From an uncultured Thiothrix sp. (lineage in GTDB: Bacteria; Pseudomonadota; Gammaproteobacteria; Thiotrichales; Thiotrichaceae): a DNA stretch of 64,000 bases. The DNA is taken from contig NZ_CALMZC010000023.1 of NCBI RefSeq assembly GCF_937873765.1, forward strand, positions 24,494-88,493. The letters are read 5' to 3'. The stretch's first letter is position 1. Each line of letters opens with the position of its first letter. The notes beneath the pieces were generated by a model. It did no database searches. It saw nothing but the letters and a program-made list of their open reading frames with translations, and was not told the DNA's origin. Made by a program: the position numbers and the translations under genes. Shown here one piece after another: positions 54,475 through 64,000 of the stretch.

Positions 54475-55236
54475 ATGTTTGAGCGTATCCGTGAAGATGT
54501 CCTATGCATCTTTGACCGTGATCCTGCAGCACGCAATGTGTTTGAGATTGTCACGACTTATCCGGGGGTACATGCGATTGCTTGGCATCGCCTTAATCAT
54601 TGGCTGTGGCAGCAAAATTTTAAGTGGCTAGCCCGTTTCCTATCAAATATTCCTCGTTGGTATACCGGTATTGAAATTCACCCGGGTGCAACCATAGGAC
54701 GGCGTTTTTTCATTGATCACGGCATGGGCATTGTGATCGGTGAAACAGCAGAGATTGGCGATGATTGCTCGCTTTATCATGGGGTGACGTTGGGTGGGAC
54801 GAGTTGGAAGCCGGGTAAGCGCCATCCGACTCTAAAGAATAATGTGGTGGTGGGGGCAGGCGCCAAAGTGCTTGGCCCGATTACTTTACATGATGGTGCG
54901 AGGGTTGGCTCTAATGCGGTGGTTGTCAAGGATATACCCGAAAACGTCACGGTAGTTGGTATTCCGGGGCGGGAGGTGACTAGCCGTACTACGGATGAAA
55001 AGCGCCGTGAAGCCTTAGCTGAAAAGTTGGGTTTCGATGCGTATGGTGCAACTCAAGATATGCCAGATCCGGTGGCGAATGCGGTGAATCGTATGTTGGA
55101 TCATATTCACCTCATGGAAGAGCGTACTGATTGCTTATGTGCAGAGGTGCGCCGCTTGGGTGGGCAGTTGGAGATGAAACCCATGCCCAAATTGGATGCC
55201 GATTGCTTTAGCAAAGAAAATAATTATTCTATCTAA
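54475..55236 (+). CDS. cysE: Serine O-acetyltransferase
   Basis: 253 residues. N-terminal helices, then a left-handed beta helix with [40 protein letters not shown] and the catalytic His-Asp context; C-terminal tail longer than in short EpsC-type enzymes. It makes O-acetylserine for cysteine synthesis. It lies just before iscR, a common arrangement (cysE-iscRSUA), supplying cysteine for IscS. AATGAGGAAAGG lies before the ATG. Confidence 0.95.
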   Translation: MFERIREDVLCIFDRDPAARNVFEIVTTYPGVHAIAWHRLNHWLWQQNFKWLARFLSNIPRWYTGIEIHPGATIGRRFFIDHGMGIVIGETAEIGDDCSLYHGVTLGGTSWKPGKRHPTLKNNVVVGAGAKVLGPITLHDGARVGSNAVVVKDIPENVTVVGIPGREVTSRTTDEKRREALAEKLGFDAYGATQDMPDPVANAVNRMLDHIHLMEERTDCLCAEVRRLGGQLEMKPMPKLDADCFSKENNYSI

Positions 55237-55279
55237 AAAGCAGCTTATTTATTAATTGATTACACTAAGAGTGCTGTTA

Positions 55280-55304
55280 ATACTTGACTAGTTTTGTCGG
55301 GTAT
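55280..55304 (+). promoter_or_regulatory. Type-1 IscR binding site overlapping the isc promoter
   Basis: Half-sites ATACTTGACTA and GTCGGGTAT spaced as in the type-1 consensus; I count 23 of 25 positions fitting. The TTGACT in the left half (55284-55289) also serves as a -35 with TAGCAT (55308-55313) as a weak -10, so holo-IscR would block RNA polymerase. Autorepression of iscR is the expected outcome. Confidence 0.75.
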
Positions 55305-55339
55305 TGCTAGCATGTTGTTATCTTACTGGAGTCGATGCC

Positions 55340-55804
55340 ATGAAACTGACAACCAAAGGCCGCTATGCGGTCACCGCGATGCTGGATTTAGCGCTGCATA
55401 CTGGGGGCGAACCTGTTTCTCTAGCAGAAATTTCTGAGCGCCAAGATATTTCACTCTCGTATTTAGAGCAACTATTTTCAAAATTGCGCCGTGCAGGTCT
55501 AGTGGTTAGTATGCGTGGCCCCGGTGGTGGCTATCAATTAAGTGGGGATCCCGCAAAAATTGCCATTGCAGATATTATTGCGGCAGTGGATGAAAGTGTC
55601 GATGCTACCCGTTGCGGTGGCTTGGCGGACTGTCAAGGCAATAAGCGCTGCTTAACTCATGATTTGTGGTCAGATTTAAGTAATCAAATTCGTGTGTTCT
55701 TATCGGAAATTACTCTCGCCGATATGACTTCGCGGATTGAGGTGAAGGAAACTGCACAGCGCCAAAAGCAAAAAATTGAGTTTTTGTCTTCCTTATCCCA
55801 TTAG
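55340..55804 (+). CDS. iscR: Fe-S cluster regulator IscR
   Basis: 154 residues of the Rrf2 family, [20 protein letters not shown] start, winged helix, and cluster ligands Cys92, Cys98, Cys104 and His107, the same numbering as in E. coli. It binds a [2Fe-2S] cluster and represses the isc operon. The start is ATG 55340; a longer frame from 55304 would run through the IscR site. First gene of the isc operon. Confidence 0.97.
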   Translation: MKLTTKGRYAVTAMLDLALHTGGEPVSLAEISERQDISLSYLEQLFSKLRRAGLVVSMRGPGGGYQLSGDPAKIAIADIIAAVDESVDATRCGGLADCQGNKRCLTHDLWSDLSNQIRVFLSEITLADMTSRIEVKETAQRQKQKIEFLSSLSH

Positions 55805-55837
55805 TACCTTGCAATTGAAGGTTGAGTGTTACTGGCT

Positions 55838-57061
55838 ATGAGTCTAGCAAAAGCGCCTATTTATCTTGATTATTCTGCAACGACACCGGTTGACCCGCGA
55901 GTTGCTGAAAAAATGATGCAGTATTTGACGATGGATGGTGTGTTTGGCAATCCGGCCTCGCGCAGTCATGCCTTTGGCTGGGCAGCGGAAGAAGCGATTG
56001 AGGATGCACGTGCTCAGGTCGCGGCTTTAATAAATGCTGATCCAAAAGAGATTGTTTGGACGAGTGGTGCTACTGAATCGGATAATTTAGCGATTAAAGG
56101 CGCAGCTCATTTTAATGAGCGCCGTGGCAAGCACATTATTACTGTCAAAACCGAGCATAAAGCGGTATTAGATACCTGCCGCCAATTAGAGCGCGAAGGT
56201 TTTGAAGTGACCTATTTAGATCCAGAGCCGAATGGTTTGTTGGATTTAGCGAAGTTTAAGGCTGCGATTCGCCCTGATACCACGGTCGTGTCGGTGATGC
56301 ATGTCAATAATGAAATTGGCGTGATTCAAGATATTAAGACCATTGGCGAAATCTGCCGTGCCCATAAGATTGTTTTTCATGTCGATGCGGCACAAAGTGC
56401 CGGTAAAGTTGAAATTGATATGGAAACCATGCCAGTAGATTTAATGAGCTTTTCGGCGCACAAAATTTATGGCCCAAAAGGGATTGGTGCGTTATATGTG
56501 CGGCGCAAACCACGGGTGCGGATTGAAGCACAAATGCACGGCGGTGGGCATGAGCGCGGGATGCGTTCTGGCACTTTACCCACCCATCAAATCGTCGGTA
56601 TGGGTGAAGCCTTTCGTATTGCTAAACTAGAAATGGCTGCTGAAAACGAGCGCTTAAGGATGTTACGTGATCGTTTGTGGCAAGGCTTACAAGATATTGA
56701 CGAAGTTTATCTAAACGGTGATTTAGAACAGCGCATTGCGGGTAATTTAAACGTAAGCTTTAACTTTGTCGAAGGGGAAAGCTTAATAATGTCGCTGAAG
56801 AATCTAGCGCTATCTTCAGGCTCTGCTTGTACGAGTGCTAGCTTAGAGCCGAGTTATGTGCTGCGAGCTTTAGGACGCAGTGATGAGTTATCGCATAGCT
56901 CTCTGCGCATGACTTTTGGGCGCTTTTCTACTGTGGAAGATGTCGATCAGGCTTTAGCCAGTTTGCATCACGCGGTGAATCATTTGCGGGAGTTATCTCC
57001 CTTGTGGGAAATGCACCAAGAGGGCATTGATTTAAGTACCGTACAATGGGCCGCTCATTAA
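55838..57061 (+). CDS. iscS: Cysteine desulfurase IscS
   Basis: 407-residue PLP enzyme that takes sulfur from cysteine for Fe-S clusters and tRNA thiolation. [20 protein letters not shown] at the start, PLP lysine in [12 protein letters not shown], and the persulfide loop [20 protein letters not shown] with the active Cys. Thirty-odd bp after iscR; ATG 55838 is preferred over TTG 55826. Confidence 0.97.
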   Translation: MSLAKAPIYLDYSATTPVDPRVAEKMMQYLTMDGVFGNPASRSHAFGWAAEEAIEDARAQVAALINADPKEIVWTSGATESDNLAIKGAAHFNERRGKHIITVKTEHKAVLDTCRQLEREGFEVTYLDPEPNGLLDLAKFKAAIRPDTTVVSVMHVNNEIGVIQDIKTIGEICRAHKIVFHVDAAQSAGKVEIDMETMPVDLMSFSAHKIYGPKGIGALYVRRKPRVRIEAQMHGGGHERGMRSGTLPTHQIVGMGEAFRIAKLEMAAENERLRMLRDRLWQGLQDIDEVYLNGDLEQRIAGNLNVSFNFVEGESLIMSLKNLALSSGSACTSASLEPSYVLRALGRSDELSHSSLRMTFGRFSTVEDVDQALASLHHAVNHLRELSPLWEMHQEGIDLSTVQWAAH

Positions 57062-57076
57062 GTGTTGAGGTGAAAG

Positions 57077-57460
57077 ATGGCATACAGTGAAAAAGTGATT
57101 GATCATTATGAAAACCCCCGCAATGTGGGCAGTTTTAATAAAGCGGACTTGCAGATTGGTACAGGCATGGTGGGTGCGCCAGCTTGTGGCGATGTAATGA
57201 AGCTGCAAATTAAGGTCAACGCTGAAGGCATTATTGAAGACGCTAAATTCAAAACCTATGGTTGCGGTTCAGCGATTGCCTCTTCTAGTCTATTGACGGA
57301 GTGGGTTAAAGGTAAAACCTTAGAGCAGGCCAAACAGATTAAAAATACCGATATTGCGGCTGAATTAGAGCTACCCCCCGTGAAGGTTCATTGCTCGGTG
57401 TTGGCGGAAGATGCGATTCGTGCAGCGATTGAAGATTATCAAAGCAAGCAACAAGGCTAG
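57077..57460 (+). CDS. iscU: Fe-S scaffold IscU
   Basis: 127-residue scaffold with the cluster ligands Cys37, Cys63 and Cys106 and Asp39 in GAPACGDVMKLQI, plus the HscA-binding LPPVK motif just before Cys106. 15 bp after iscS. Confidence 0.98.
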   Translation: MAYSEKVIDHYENPRNVGSFNKADLQIGTGMVGAPACGDVMKLQIKVNAEGIIEDAKFKTYGCGSAIASSSLLTEWVKGKTLEQAKQIKNTDIAAELELPPVKVHCSVLAEDAIRAAIEDYQSKQQG

Positions 57461-57463
57461 GCC

Positions 57464-57787
57464 ATGACGATCACTTTGACTGAAAAAGCAGCGGAACGGG
57501 TTGAGAGCTTTTTAGCGAAACGCGGTAAAGGCATTGGTTTGCGCCTAGGAGTAAAAACAACGGGCTGTTCAGGCATGGCATACACGATGGAGTTTGCCGA
57601 TGTGCTGGAAGAGACCGATACAGTGTTTGAAGCGGGTAAGGTGAAACTTATCATCGATCCCAAAAGCTTGGTGTATCTGGATGGCACTGAGTTGGATTAT
57701 ACCCGTGAGGGCTTAAACGAAGGCTTCAAGTTTACCAATCCGAATGAAAAAGCACGCTGCGGCTGTGGCGAGAGCTTCACTGTCTAA
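57464..57787 (+). CDS. iscA: A-type Fe-S carrier IscA
   Basis: 107 residues with the three conserved cysteines Cys35, Cys99 and Cys101 ([15 protein letters not shown]). Unlike the IscA-like protein at 1056-1367 this one is fully equipped to bind a cluster or iron. 3 bp after iscU. Confidence 0.97.
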   Translation: MTITLTEKAAERVESFLAKRGKGIGLRLGVKTTGCSGMAYTMEFADVLEETDTVFEAGKVKLIIDPKSLVYLDGTELDYTREGLNEGFKFTNPNEKARCGCGESFTV

Positions 57788-57802
57788 TTAAAACGGGGCG
57801 CT

Positions 57803-58342
57803 ATGTTACAGGATTTGCCGCGTGACTGGTTTGCCCTATTTGGTCTACCAGTTCAATTTGAAATTGATCAAACCGCTTTAACTCAAAGCTTTCGCGAACT
57901 GCAAACCCGTTATCATCCAGATCGTTATGCGCAAGCTTCTGAACAGGAAAAGCGCTTAGCGATGCAAATCACCTCTTTACTTAATGAAGCACATAGTACT
58001 TTGCGTCAGCCGCGCTTGCGTGCGCGTTATTTATTAGAACAAGCTGGAATTAGCTTTAATGACGACCGCGATACCACTAGTGATACAGGGTTCTTAATGC
58101 AGCAAATTGAATGGCGTGAAGCCATCGAAGAAGCTGAGGAAGCAGCCGAGCCTTTAGAGACTTTAGAGCAGCTAATGAAAGGTCTGAATACTGAATTGCA
58201 AAGTTTAGAACAGAGTTTCGCTAGAGCTTGGCAAACAAAAACTTATTTAGACGCGAAAACAACTCTACTAAAAATGCGTTTTTATGAGCGTTTACTGGAA
58301 GATGCACAAAGCCGCTTAGAGCGCTTAGAGGATGGATTGTAA
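57803..58342 (+). CDS. hscB: Co-chaperone HscB
   Basis: 179 residues: J-domain with the HPD motif ([10 protein letters not shown]) and a C-terminal three-helix bundle that binds IscU. It delivers IscU to HscA. The stop overlaps the hscA start by one base (TAATG). Confidence 0.95.
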   Translation: MLQDLPRDWFALFGLPVQFEIDQTALTQSFRELQTRYHPDRYAQASEQEKRLAMQITSLLNEAHSTLRQPRLRARYLLEQAGISFNDDRDTTSDTGFLMQQIEWREAIEEAEEAAEPLETLEQLMKGLNTELQSLEQSFARAWQTKTYLDAKTTLLKMRFYERLLEDAQSRLERLEDGL

Positions 58343-60249
58343 TGGCTCTGCTGCAAATTGCTGAACCGGGGATGGCGACTTTACCGCATGAACATCGGCT
58401 ATCGGTGGGGATTGATTTAGGTACTACCAATTCTTTAGTTGCCACGGTACGCAGTGGTGTTGCTGATACCCTGCCTGATGAGACAGGTCAGCATTTATTA
58501 CCTTCTGTGGTGCATTATTCAGCGGGCTCGAAGCCTCAAGTGGGTTTAGTCGCTCAGCAGCAAGCACTACAAGATCCTTTGAATACGCTAGCCTCGATTA
58601 AACGCTTAATGGGACGTTCTGCCAAAGAGCTACAAACTCTAGGTGGGCAGTTGCCTTATCAATTGATGGATGCTGAGGCGAATGTACCACGTATTCAAAC
58701 GAGTGCGGGTGCTGTGACGGCGGTAGAAGTGTCAGCAGAAATATTGCGCGTACTTAAAGAGCGTGCGGAAGCAAGCTTAGGTGGTGAGTTATCGGGCGTG
58801 GTGATTACTGTGCCTGCTTATTTCGATGATGCACAACGCCAAGCGACTCGTGATGCGGCGAAATTAGCGGGTTTGCAAGTCTATCGTTTATTAAATGAAC
58901 CAACCGCTGCTGCAGTGGCCTATGGTTTAGATCGTCAAGACACTGCTAGTACCGAAGGTAAAGTGATTGCAGTTTATGATCTCGGTGGGGGAACCTTTGA
59001 TATTTCTATCTTGCGCCTACACAAAGGTGTGTTTGAGGTAATGGCAACGGGTGGCGATTCGGCTTTAGGTGGTGATGATTTTGATCATGCTGTGGCTGGA
59101 TGGTTGTTGCAGCAAGCGGGTCTGGAAAATATACAAGATGCGCAAGTTCTACGCCATGCCTTAGTGTTAGCGCGCGAGGCTAAAGAAACTTTAAGTGGCA
59201 TCGAAACTACTTCCATTCAACTGCATGATTGGCAAGGTGAGTTAAATCGTTCTCAACTGAATGCGTTGATTGCGGGTCTTATCAAAAAGACCCTAGTCGC
59301 TTGTCGGCGGGCTTTACGGGATGCAAGTTTAGACAAATCGCAAATCCAAGAAGTAGTTATGGTCGGTGGCTCGACACGTGTGCTAGCTGTGCGTGAGCAA
59401 GTCGGTGCTTTTTTTGAGCGTGAGCCGCTGGTGGAGATTGATCCTGATCGGGTCGTAGCTTTAGGGGCTGCGATTCAAGCAGATATTTTGGCAGGAAATA
59501 AGCCTGATACAGCGATGCTGCTTCTGGATGTGATTCCGCTATCTTTGGGATTAGAGACGATGGGGGGCTTAGTAGAAAAAGTCATTCAGCGCAATACCAC
59601 GATTCCCATCGCACGTGCTCAGGAGTTTACCACGTTTAAAGATGGACAAACCGCTATGTCGATTCACGTGCTGCAGGGTGAGCGCGAAACCGTCGATGCT
59701 TGCCGTTCCTTGGCACGTTTTTCTTTGCGTGGTATTCCACCAATGGTCGCGGGTGCGGCACGGATTCGCGTGACTTTCCAAGTAGATGCTGATGGTCTAC
59801 TTAGTGTGAGTGCGCGTGAAGAATCAACGGGCGTCACGGCTAGTATTGAAGTAAAGCCTTCCTATGGTTTAAGCGATACTGAAATCGAAACCATGCTGCG
59901 AGATTCGATGCAAAACGCGCGGGTGGATATGGAGGCGCGGCGTTTGCGTGAGCAGCAAGTTGAAGCAGATCGGGTCTTAGAAGCTCTAGATTCAGCCTTG
60001 CAAGTCGATGGTGAAGTGCTCTTGACGGTTGCAGAGCGAGAGATTCTGCTCGCTAAACGTTCAGAGCTTTCAGCCGCTCGCACGAGTAGTCAGGTAGCTA
60101 CGATTCACCAAGCTATTAAAGCGCTTGAGCAAGCCGCTGAAATCTATGTGGCGCGTCGTATGAATGCCTCCGTACGTGCTGCTATGGCCGGTCATAAAGT
60201 CGATGAGTTTTCAGCCGATACAGGATTTAATCGCCCATGCCAAAGCTAA
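58342..60249 (+). CDS. hscA: Fe-S specific Hsp70 HscA
   Basis: 635-residue Hsp70 paralogue. ATPase signatures [29 protein letters not shown] and [15 protein letters not shown]; substrate-binding domain with [20 protein letters not shown]. It uses ATP to release the cluster from IscU bound at LPPVK. The end overlaps fdx by 13 bp. Confidence 0.97.
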   Translation: MALLQIAEPGMATLPHEHRLSVGIDLGTTNSLVATVRSGVADTLPDETGQHLLPSVVHYSAGSKPQVGLVAQQQALQDPLNTLASIKRLMGRSAKELQTLGGQLPYQLMDAEANVPRIQTSAGAVTAVEVSAEILRVLKERAEASLGGELSGVVITVPAYFDDAQRQATRDAAKLAGLQVYRLLNEPTAAAVAYGLDRQDTASTEGKVIAVYDLGGGTFDISILRLHKGVFEVMATGGDSALGGDDFDHAVAGWLLQQAGLENIQDAQVLRHALVLAREAKETLSGIETTSIQLHDWQGELNRSQLNALIAGLIKKTLVACRRALRDASLDKSQIQEVVMVGGSTRVLAVREQVGAFFEREPLVEIDPDRVVALGAAIQADILAGNKPDTAMLLLDVIPLSLGLETMGGLVEKVIQRNTTIPIARAQEFTTFKDGQTAMSIHVLQGERETVDACRSLARFSLRGIPPMVAGAARIRVTFQVDADGLLSVSAREESTGVTASIEVKPSYGLSDTEIETMLRDSMQNARVDMEARRLREQQVEADRVLEALDSALQVDGEVLLTVAEREILLAKRSELSAARTSSQVATIHQAIKALEQAAEIYVARRMNASVRAAMAGHKVDEFSADTGFNRPCQS

Positions 60250-60578
60250 TATTCCTACCCCATGAAGATTTGTGCCCAGAAGGTGCTTTATTTGAAGTAT
60301 CTGCTGGTGTCAGCATCTGTGACGCTGCACTGAGTAATGGCATCGAGTTAGAGCATGCTTGCGAGAAATCCTGTGCTTGTACGACTTGTCATGTGTATAT
60401 CCGTGAAGGTTTTGACTCCTTAGAGGAAGCCACGGATCAAGAAGAAGATTATCTGGATAAAGCTTGGGGTGTTGACCCAGATTCACGCTTAAGTTGCCAA
60501 GCCTTGGTCGGTGAGGAGGATTTAGTGATCGAAATTCCTAAATATACGATCAATATGGTGTCAGAAAGTTCACATTAA
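60237..60578 (+). CDS. fdx: [2Fe-2S] ferredoxin of the isc system
   Basis: 113 residues, adrenodoxin-type. Ligands Cys42, Cys48, Cys51 and Cys87 match the E. coli Isc ferredoxin. It gives electrons for cluster assembly on IscU. Confidence 0.96.
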   Translation: MPKLIFLPHEDLCPEGALFEVSAGVSICDAALSNGIELEHACEKSCACTTCHVYIREGFDSLEEATDQEEDYLDKAWGVDPDSRLSCQALVGEEDLVIEIPKYTINMVSESSH

Positions 60579-60588
60579 GGGGTTGGGA

Positions 60589-60798
60589 ATGGATAGTCTA
60601 AAATGGACGGATACTTTAGAGATTGCGCTAGAGTTGTTGGAGAATCACCCTGAGCTTGATCCGCGTTACATTCGCTTCACCGATTTACATGCTTGGGTAC
60701 TGGCTTTAAGTAATTTTGCGGATGATCCGCATCGCTCGAACGAAAAGATTTTGGAGGCGATTCAAATGGCTTGGATTGAAGAGGCCGATTTAGACTAG
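60589..60798 (+). CDS. iscX: Fe-S assembly protein IscX
   Basis: 69 residues from ATG 60589 (AAGGGG upstream), acidic and winged-helix-like (KWTDTLEIALELLENHPELD, RFTDLHAWV). It binds IscS and tunes its activity. Last gene of the isc operon. The in-frame TTG at 60583 is less likely. Confidence 0.95.
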   Translation: MDSLKWTDTLEIALELLENHPELDPRYIRFTDLHAWVLALSNFADDPHRSNEKILEAIQMAWIEEADLD

Positions 60799-60805
60799 CC
60801 TCTTC
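60778..60805. terminator. Hairpin at the end of the isc operon
   Basis: Perfect eight-base arms GAAGAGGC and GCCTCTTC with a 12-base loop that contains the iscX stop codon. No clean T run follows. It sits between convergent iscX and the M23 peptidase gene and may serve both. Confidence 0.5.
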
Positions 60806-60816
60806 ACTGTTAGAGT

Positions 60817-62421
60817 TTAACCGCCAAATTCACGGCGTACATTGCGTTCAATGGACGCAGTTTCGCGCAGTCTAATCAATTGGTTAGTGAGGTTGCGGGC
60901 GTACTCTTTGAAATCTTGCATTTCAATAGGGCTTAAAATACCTTTTTCCGGCAGAGCTACCGTCATCGGGTCTTGGGGTTCGCCATTGATTTTGAATTCA
61001 TAGTGCACATGGTTACCGGTGGAGGTTCCAGTAGAACCTACATAACCAATTACATCTCCACGTTTGACGGCATCACCATCCGCTAAGCCTTTCTGGTAAT
61101 TCGACATATGTCCGTAAAGCGTGCTAATACCCTCACCATGATTTAACTCAATAACTTTGCCATAGCCGCCTTTACGTCCTACATATTGTACCTTACCATC
61201 GCCTGTCGCATATATCGGTGTACCGTAGGGTGCTGCAAAATCAGTACCTGCATGCATTCGGCGGAAGCGGAATACTGGATGCACTCTTGAGCCAAAACCG
61301 GAGGATAGTCGACCTGCACCCTTTAACGGTAAGCGATTGAAAGCCACTTGTTTCAGTTCTGTTTCTTCATCTGGACGCAAATAGCGGGTTTTGCCAGAAG
61401 CTAATTGGAAGCGGATGCGTTGATAGCTTTCCCCTTTGTGATTAAATTCAGCCGCTAAGATATTCTGCGAGAAAATGCGCTCACTTTGATAATAAAAATC
61501 TTCAAAAATTACAATGACTTGATCGCCGATGGCAATCTGGCGAAAGTCGATATCCTCCTTAAACATCTTGCTGAGTTGCCGCGTAATCGAAATCGGTAAA
61601 CCTGCTTTATTTGCTTCATAGTGAAAAGGATTATGCACGGTGAAGGCAACCCGATTTTGTTGTTCTTCAAAAACTTCATTGTCCCAGCGCCCTAAATATT
61701 TGCCATCTTGCTGAGAAATAATGTAAGCCGTGCGCTTACCGGTGGCATAAATGATTTGCTTGACCGCATCATCACTGACTTGGATGAAAACTTTATTACC
61801 CGATTGCAAGTTAGACAAAATATTGGCGTTTTCAGGTTCGGCGGTGAGGGCGGCTAAGTCAGTAGAGACATTTAATTCTGCCAATACTTCCTCAATATCT
61901 GTACCTGCTACTATTGGATAGAAAGTCCATTCACCATGACTAGCAGAAGGCAAAGCCTCCATTTCGTAGCCTGCATAGGTTTCAGTGACAGTAGGTAAGC
62001 TAAGCGCCTCAGTAGTTTGTGCTTCACGTAAAACGGCTGCTTGTGCTTCATCTGATAAATCGCCGTCATTACGTGGGTCTGAAAGCAACACAGTTGAGTG
62101 TACTGGAATATTCCCTAAAGCCATTAATATCGTAGCAACAACTAAAGACCGACTTAGGATATAACGTGATGTTTTGTGTTTCAGCGAGCGTACTGGTTTG
62201 AGCTTAGCAGATTTAGCTTCGGGTGTATGGGCAGTAGCTGTAAGAATAGGTGATTTGCTTTTAGCAGGTTTGTAGGGGTTTACCTCGGTTTGAGCTTTTT
62301 GCTGAGTTTGTGCTCGAACTTCTGCAGAGCTAGTGATCGCATGAACTTCATCCAGTTTGTTCGTTTCTTTTCTGCCAATGGTAATTTCAATACCGCCAAC
62401 CGGAAGGTTGTAACGTTCCAT
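60817..62421 (-). CDS. M23 (LytM) murein DD-endopeptidase, MepM-like
   Basis: 534 residues from ATG 62421 (GGAG seven bases upstream); TTG 62487 with GGGAG eight bases upstream would add 22 low-complexity residues. One transmembrane segment (about 107-127, YILSRSLVVATILMALGNI) anchors a periplasmic region with an OapA/LysM-like domain and the C-terminal M23 metallopeptidase. Zinc ligands are in RMHAGTDFAAPYGTP and GNHVHYEFKING, with LYGHMSN between. It should cleave peptidoglycan cross-links to allow wall growth. It is divergent from tyrS. Confidence 0.9.
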   Translation of the reverse strand: MERYNLPVGGIEITIGRKETNKLDEVHAITSSAEVRAQTQQKAQTEVNPYKPAKSKSPILTATAHTPEAKSAKLKPVRSLKHKTSRYILSRSLVVATILMALGNIPVHSTVLLSDPRNDGDLSDEAQAAVLREAQTTEALSLPTVTETYAGYEMEALPSASHGEWTFYPIVAGTDIEEVLAELNVSTDLAALTAEPENANILSNLQSGNKVFIQVSDDAVKQIIYATGKRTAYIISQQDGKYLGRWDNEVFEEQQNRVAFTVHNPFHYEANKAGLPISITRQLSKMFKEDIDFRQIAIGDQVIVIFEDFYYQSERIFSQNILAAEFNHKGESYQRIRFQLASGKTRYLRPDEETELKQVAFNRLPLKGAGRLSSGFGSRVHPVFRFRRMHAGTDFAAPYGTPIYATGDGKVQYVGRKGGYGKVIELNHGEGISTLYGHMSNYQKGLADGDAVKRGDVIGYVGSTGTSTGNHVHYEFKINGEPQDPMTVALPEKGILSPIEMQDFKEYARNLTNQLIRLRETASIERNVRREFGG

Positions 62422-62748
62422 TGCCTGGCTCCACTTATTATTATTTTTGTTTGTAGGAGGCGAAGGTCTTTTGCTGGTGTTTAACAAAATAACAACTCCC
62501 TTGTGCAGCCTTCGCTATTACCAAAATAAGCTTTAAAAACTTACACTTGGCGCGAGGCTAACTGAAAGGCACTGAATCATGCCTGAACTTTTAGAGGCTT
62601 CCAACCAAAAAAATTAAATCAAATTAACCGACAAATTATTGGGGTGGGTAACCACGTAAACTTAGCTAACTAAGGGATTCGTGGTAAGCTACTTCGCGCT
62701 TTTTAGGGTAAAACCGTTTTCTTGTCAATCATTGGAACCGAGTTGATC

Positions 62749-63945
62749 ATGCAGTCCTCCGATATTCTGAACGAATTAGAACGTGGCACAGAAGAGATTT
62801 TAGTCAAGTCTGAGCTAGTTAATAAACTTAATAAAGGTCGTCCTTTAAGAATAAAGGTTGGATTCGATCCTACAGCCCCTGATTTGCATGTAGGGCATAC
62901 CGTCATCATTAATAAGATGCGCCAATTCCAAGAGTTAGGGCATCAAGTTATCTTCTTAATTGGTGACTTTACCGGACGAATTGGTGATCCTACTGGTAAG
63001 TCCGCGACTCGTCCGCCTTTGACGGAAGAGCAGGTCAATCAAAACGCGACCACTTATAAAGAGCAAGTATTCAAAATTCTCGATCCTGAAAAAACTGAAG
63101 TGGCTTTCAATTCGACTTGGATGGCGAAAATGAGTTCGGCTGAAATGATTCAGCTAGCTGCGAAACAGACAGTTGCCCGTATGTTGGAACGTGATGATTT
63201 TAGTAAGCGTTATAAGTCGAATCAGCCGATTGCGATTCATGAGTTCTTATATCCACTGGTGCAAGGTTACGACTCAGTAGCTCTACGCGCCGACGTCGAA
63301 ATGGGTGGAACCGATCAGAAGTTCAATTTGCTAGTTGGGCGCGAATTGCAGCGTATGTATGGGCAAGAGCAGCAAGTGGTGATTACCCTACCGTTATTAG
63401 AAGGTTTAGATGGCGTCAATAAAATGTCCAAATCTTTAGGTAACTATATCGGTATCACCGATGCGCCCAATGATATGTTCGGGAAGGTCATGTCAGTTTC
63501 TGATGAGTTGATGTGGCGTTATTTTGATTTGTTGAGCTTCCGTCCACTCTCTGAAATTAAGAAGTTGCGCCAAGAAGTAGTTGATGGCTTCAATCCGCGT
63601 GACGTGAAATTCTTATTAGCGGAAGAGCTGATTACTCGCTTCCATAACAAGGCTGCAGCGGCAGCAGCACAAGAAGACTTTATTACGCGTTTCCAAAAAG
63701 GTACTTTGCCGGATGACCTGCCTGAAGTTAGCATCGAAATTGGGAGTGTACATTTACCGATTGCCAATATTTTAAAGAATGCAGGTTTGGTGGAGAGCAC
63801 TTCGGAAGCTTTTCGCATGATTCAGCAAGGTGGTGTAAAAATCGATGGCAATAAGGTCGAAGATCGTAATTTATTGATCTCAAAAGGAACTATTGCAGTT
63901 ATTCAAGTAGGCAAAAGAAAGTTCGCTAAAGTGACCATAAAATAG
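62749..63945 (+). CDS. tyrS: Tyrosyl-tRNA synthetase
   Basis: 398 residues from ATG 62749 (TTG 62722 is an unlikely earlier start). Class I signature DLHVGHTVI (HIGH) and NKMSKSLGN (KMSKS), with a C-terminal S4 RNA-binding domain ([16 protein letters not shown]). The short insertion pattern and KMSKS place it in the TyrZ/TyrS2 type common in proteobacteria. Confidence 0.97.
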   Translation: MQSSDILNELERGTEEILVKSELVNKLNKGRPLRIKVGFDPTAPDLHVGHTVIINKMRQFQELGHQVIFLIGDFTGRIGDPTGKSATRPPLTEEQVNQNATTYKEQVFKILDPEKTEVAFNSTWMAKMSSAEMIQLAAKQTVARMLERDDFSKRYKSNQPIAIHEFLYPLVQGYDSVALRADVEMGGTDQKFNLLVGRELQRMYGQEQQVVITLPLLEGLDGVNKMSKSLGNYIGITDAPNDMFGKVMSVSDELMWRYFDLLSFRPLSEIKKLRQEVVDGFNPRDVKFLLAEELITRFHNKAAAAAAQEDFITRFQKGTLPDDLPEVSIEIGSVHLPIANILKNAGLVESTSEAFRMIQQGGVKIDGNKVEDRNLLISKGTIAVIQVGKRKFAKVTIK

Positions 63946-63969
63946 TTTAAAAAAACTTTATCAAGGTAG

Positions 63970-63997
63970 TTGACGGTAGATGTGTGGTCTGTATAAT
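63970..63997 (+). promoter_or_regulatory. Strong sigma-70 promoter at the right edge
   Basis: TTGACG (63970-63975) and TATAAT (63992-63997) spaced 16 bp, with a GC-rich discriminator. It is 25 bp after tyrS. In several gammaproteobacteria tyrS is followed by an rRNA or tRNA operon, which this promoter would suit; the gene is outside the window. Confidence 0.75.
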
Positions 63998-64000
63998 GCG

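Overview
The window looks like chromosome from a sulfur-oxidising gammaproteobacterium, plausibly of the Thiothrix/Thiotrichales group. The pointers are a dsrN-dsrR pair (the tail of a reverse-type dsr sulfur-oxidation operon) at the left edge, a Sat/APS-kinase fusion, and a standard gammaproteobacterial isc operon and tyrS. The genus is inference; no rRNA or other decisive marker lies inside the window.

Layout. 1-4235 (+): 3' part of dsrN, dsrR, a NarX/NarL-like two-component pair and a rhodanese. 4232-8375 (-): dapD-dapC (lysine/diaminopimelate), then two lipoproteins that share a signal peptide, one a cytochrome c on a very long Thr/Ala tether, the other an Ala-rich helical protein. 8657-13469: two small unrecognised genes, a secreted Cys protein, mnmC and a lytic transglycosylase. 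13469-46486 (-): a surface-polysaccharide locus of about 31 kb, capped upstream by an ops/JUMPstart-like element (46475-46486) and ending in wzz and ettA. It holds an O-antigen ligase, a Sat-CysC fusion, wbpA-B-D-E and a wbpI-like epimerase (UDP-ManNAc3NAcA route), Wzx flippase, Wzy-like polymerase, glycosyltransferases, a CapD/WbpM dehydratase, a PglC-type phosphoglycosyltransferase and an aminotransferase.

Inside that locus, 29207-36613 is a perfect-looking tandem duplication: two 3,693-bp copies 3,714 bp apart. Each copy holds the same four minus-strand genes in transcription order: a remote PLP-aminotransferase-like protein, a secreted four-cysteine protein (type B), an ATP-grasp ligase-like protein, and a second secreted four-cysteine protein (type A), paralogous to B. 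Nine-base G/C tracts interrupt the ATP-grasp and type-B genes. I know no described system with this composition, and it is the best candidate here for something new.

46714-53359: recC (+) and a three-part LplT-PlsC-acyl-ACP-synthetase fusion (-). 53360-53669 carries what reads as the C-terminal remnant of a dinB-type Y-family polymerase. 53670-60798 (+): a PIN/NYN-like protein, cysE and the complete iscR-S-U-A-hscB-hscA-fdx-iscX operon behind a near-consensus type-1 IscR site. 60817-62421 (-): an M23 endopeptidase. 62749-63945 (+): tyrS, followed at the right edge by a strong sigma-70 promoter (TTGACG-16 bp-TATAAT) that probably drives a gene just outside the window.

I found no tRNA, rRNA, CRISPR array, transposase or integrase in the window.
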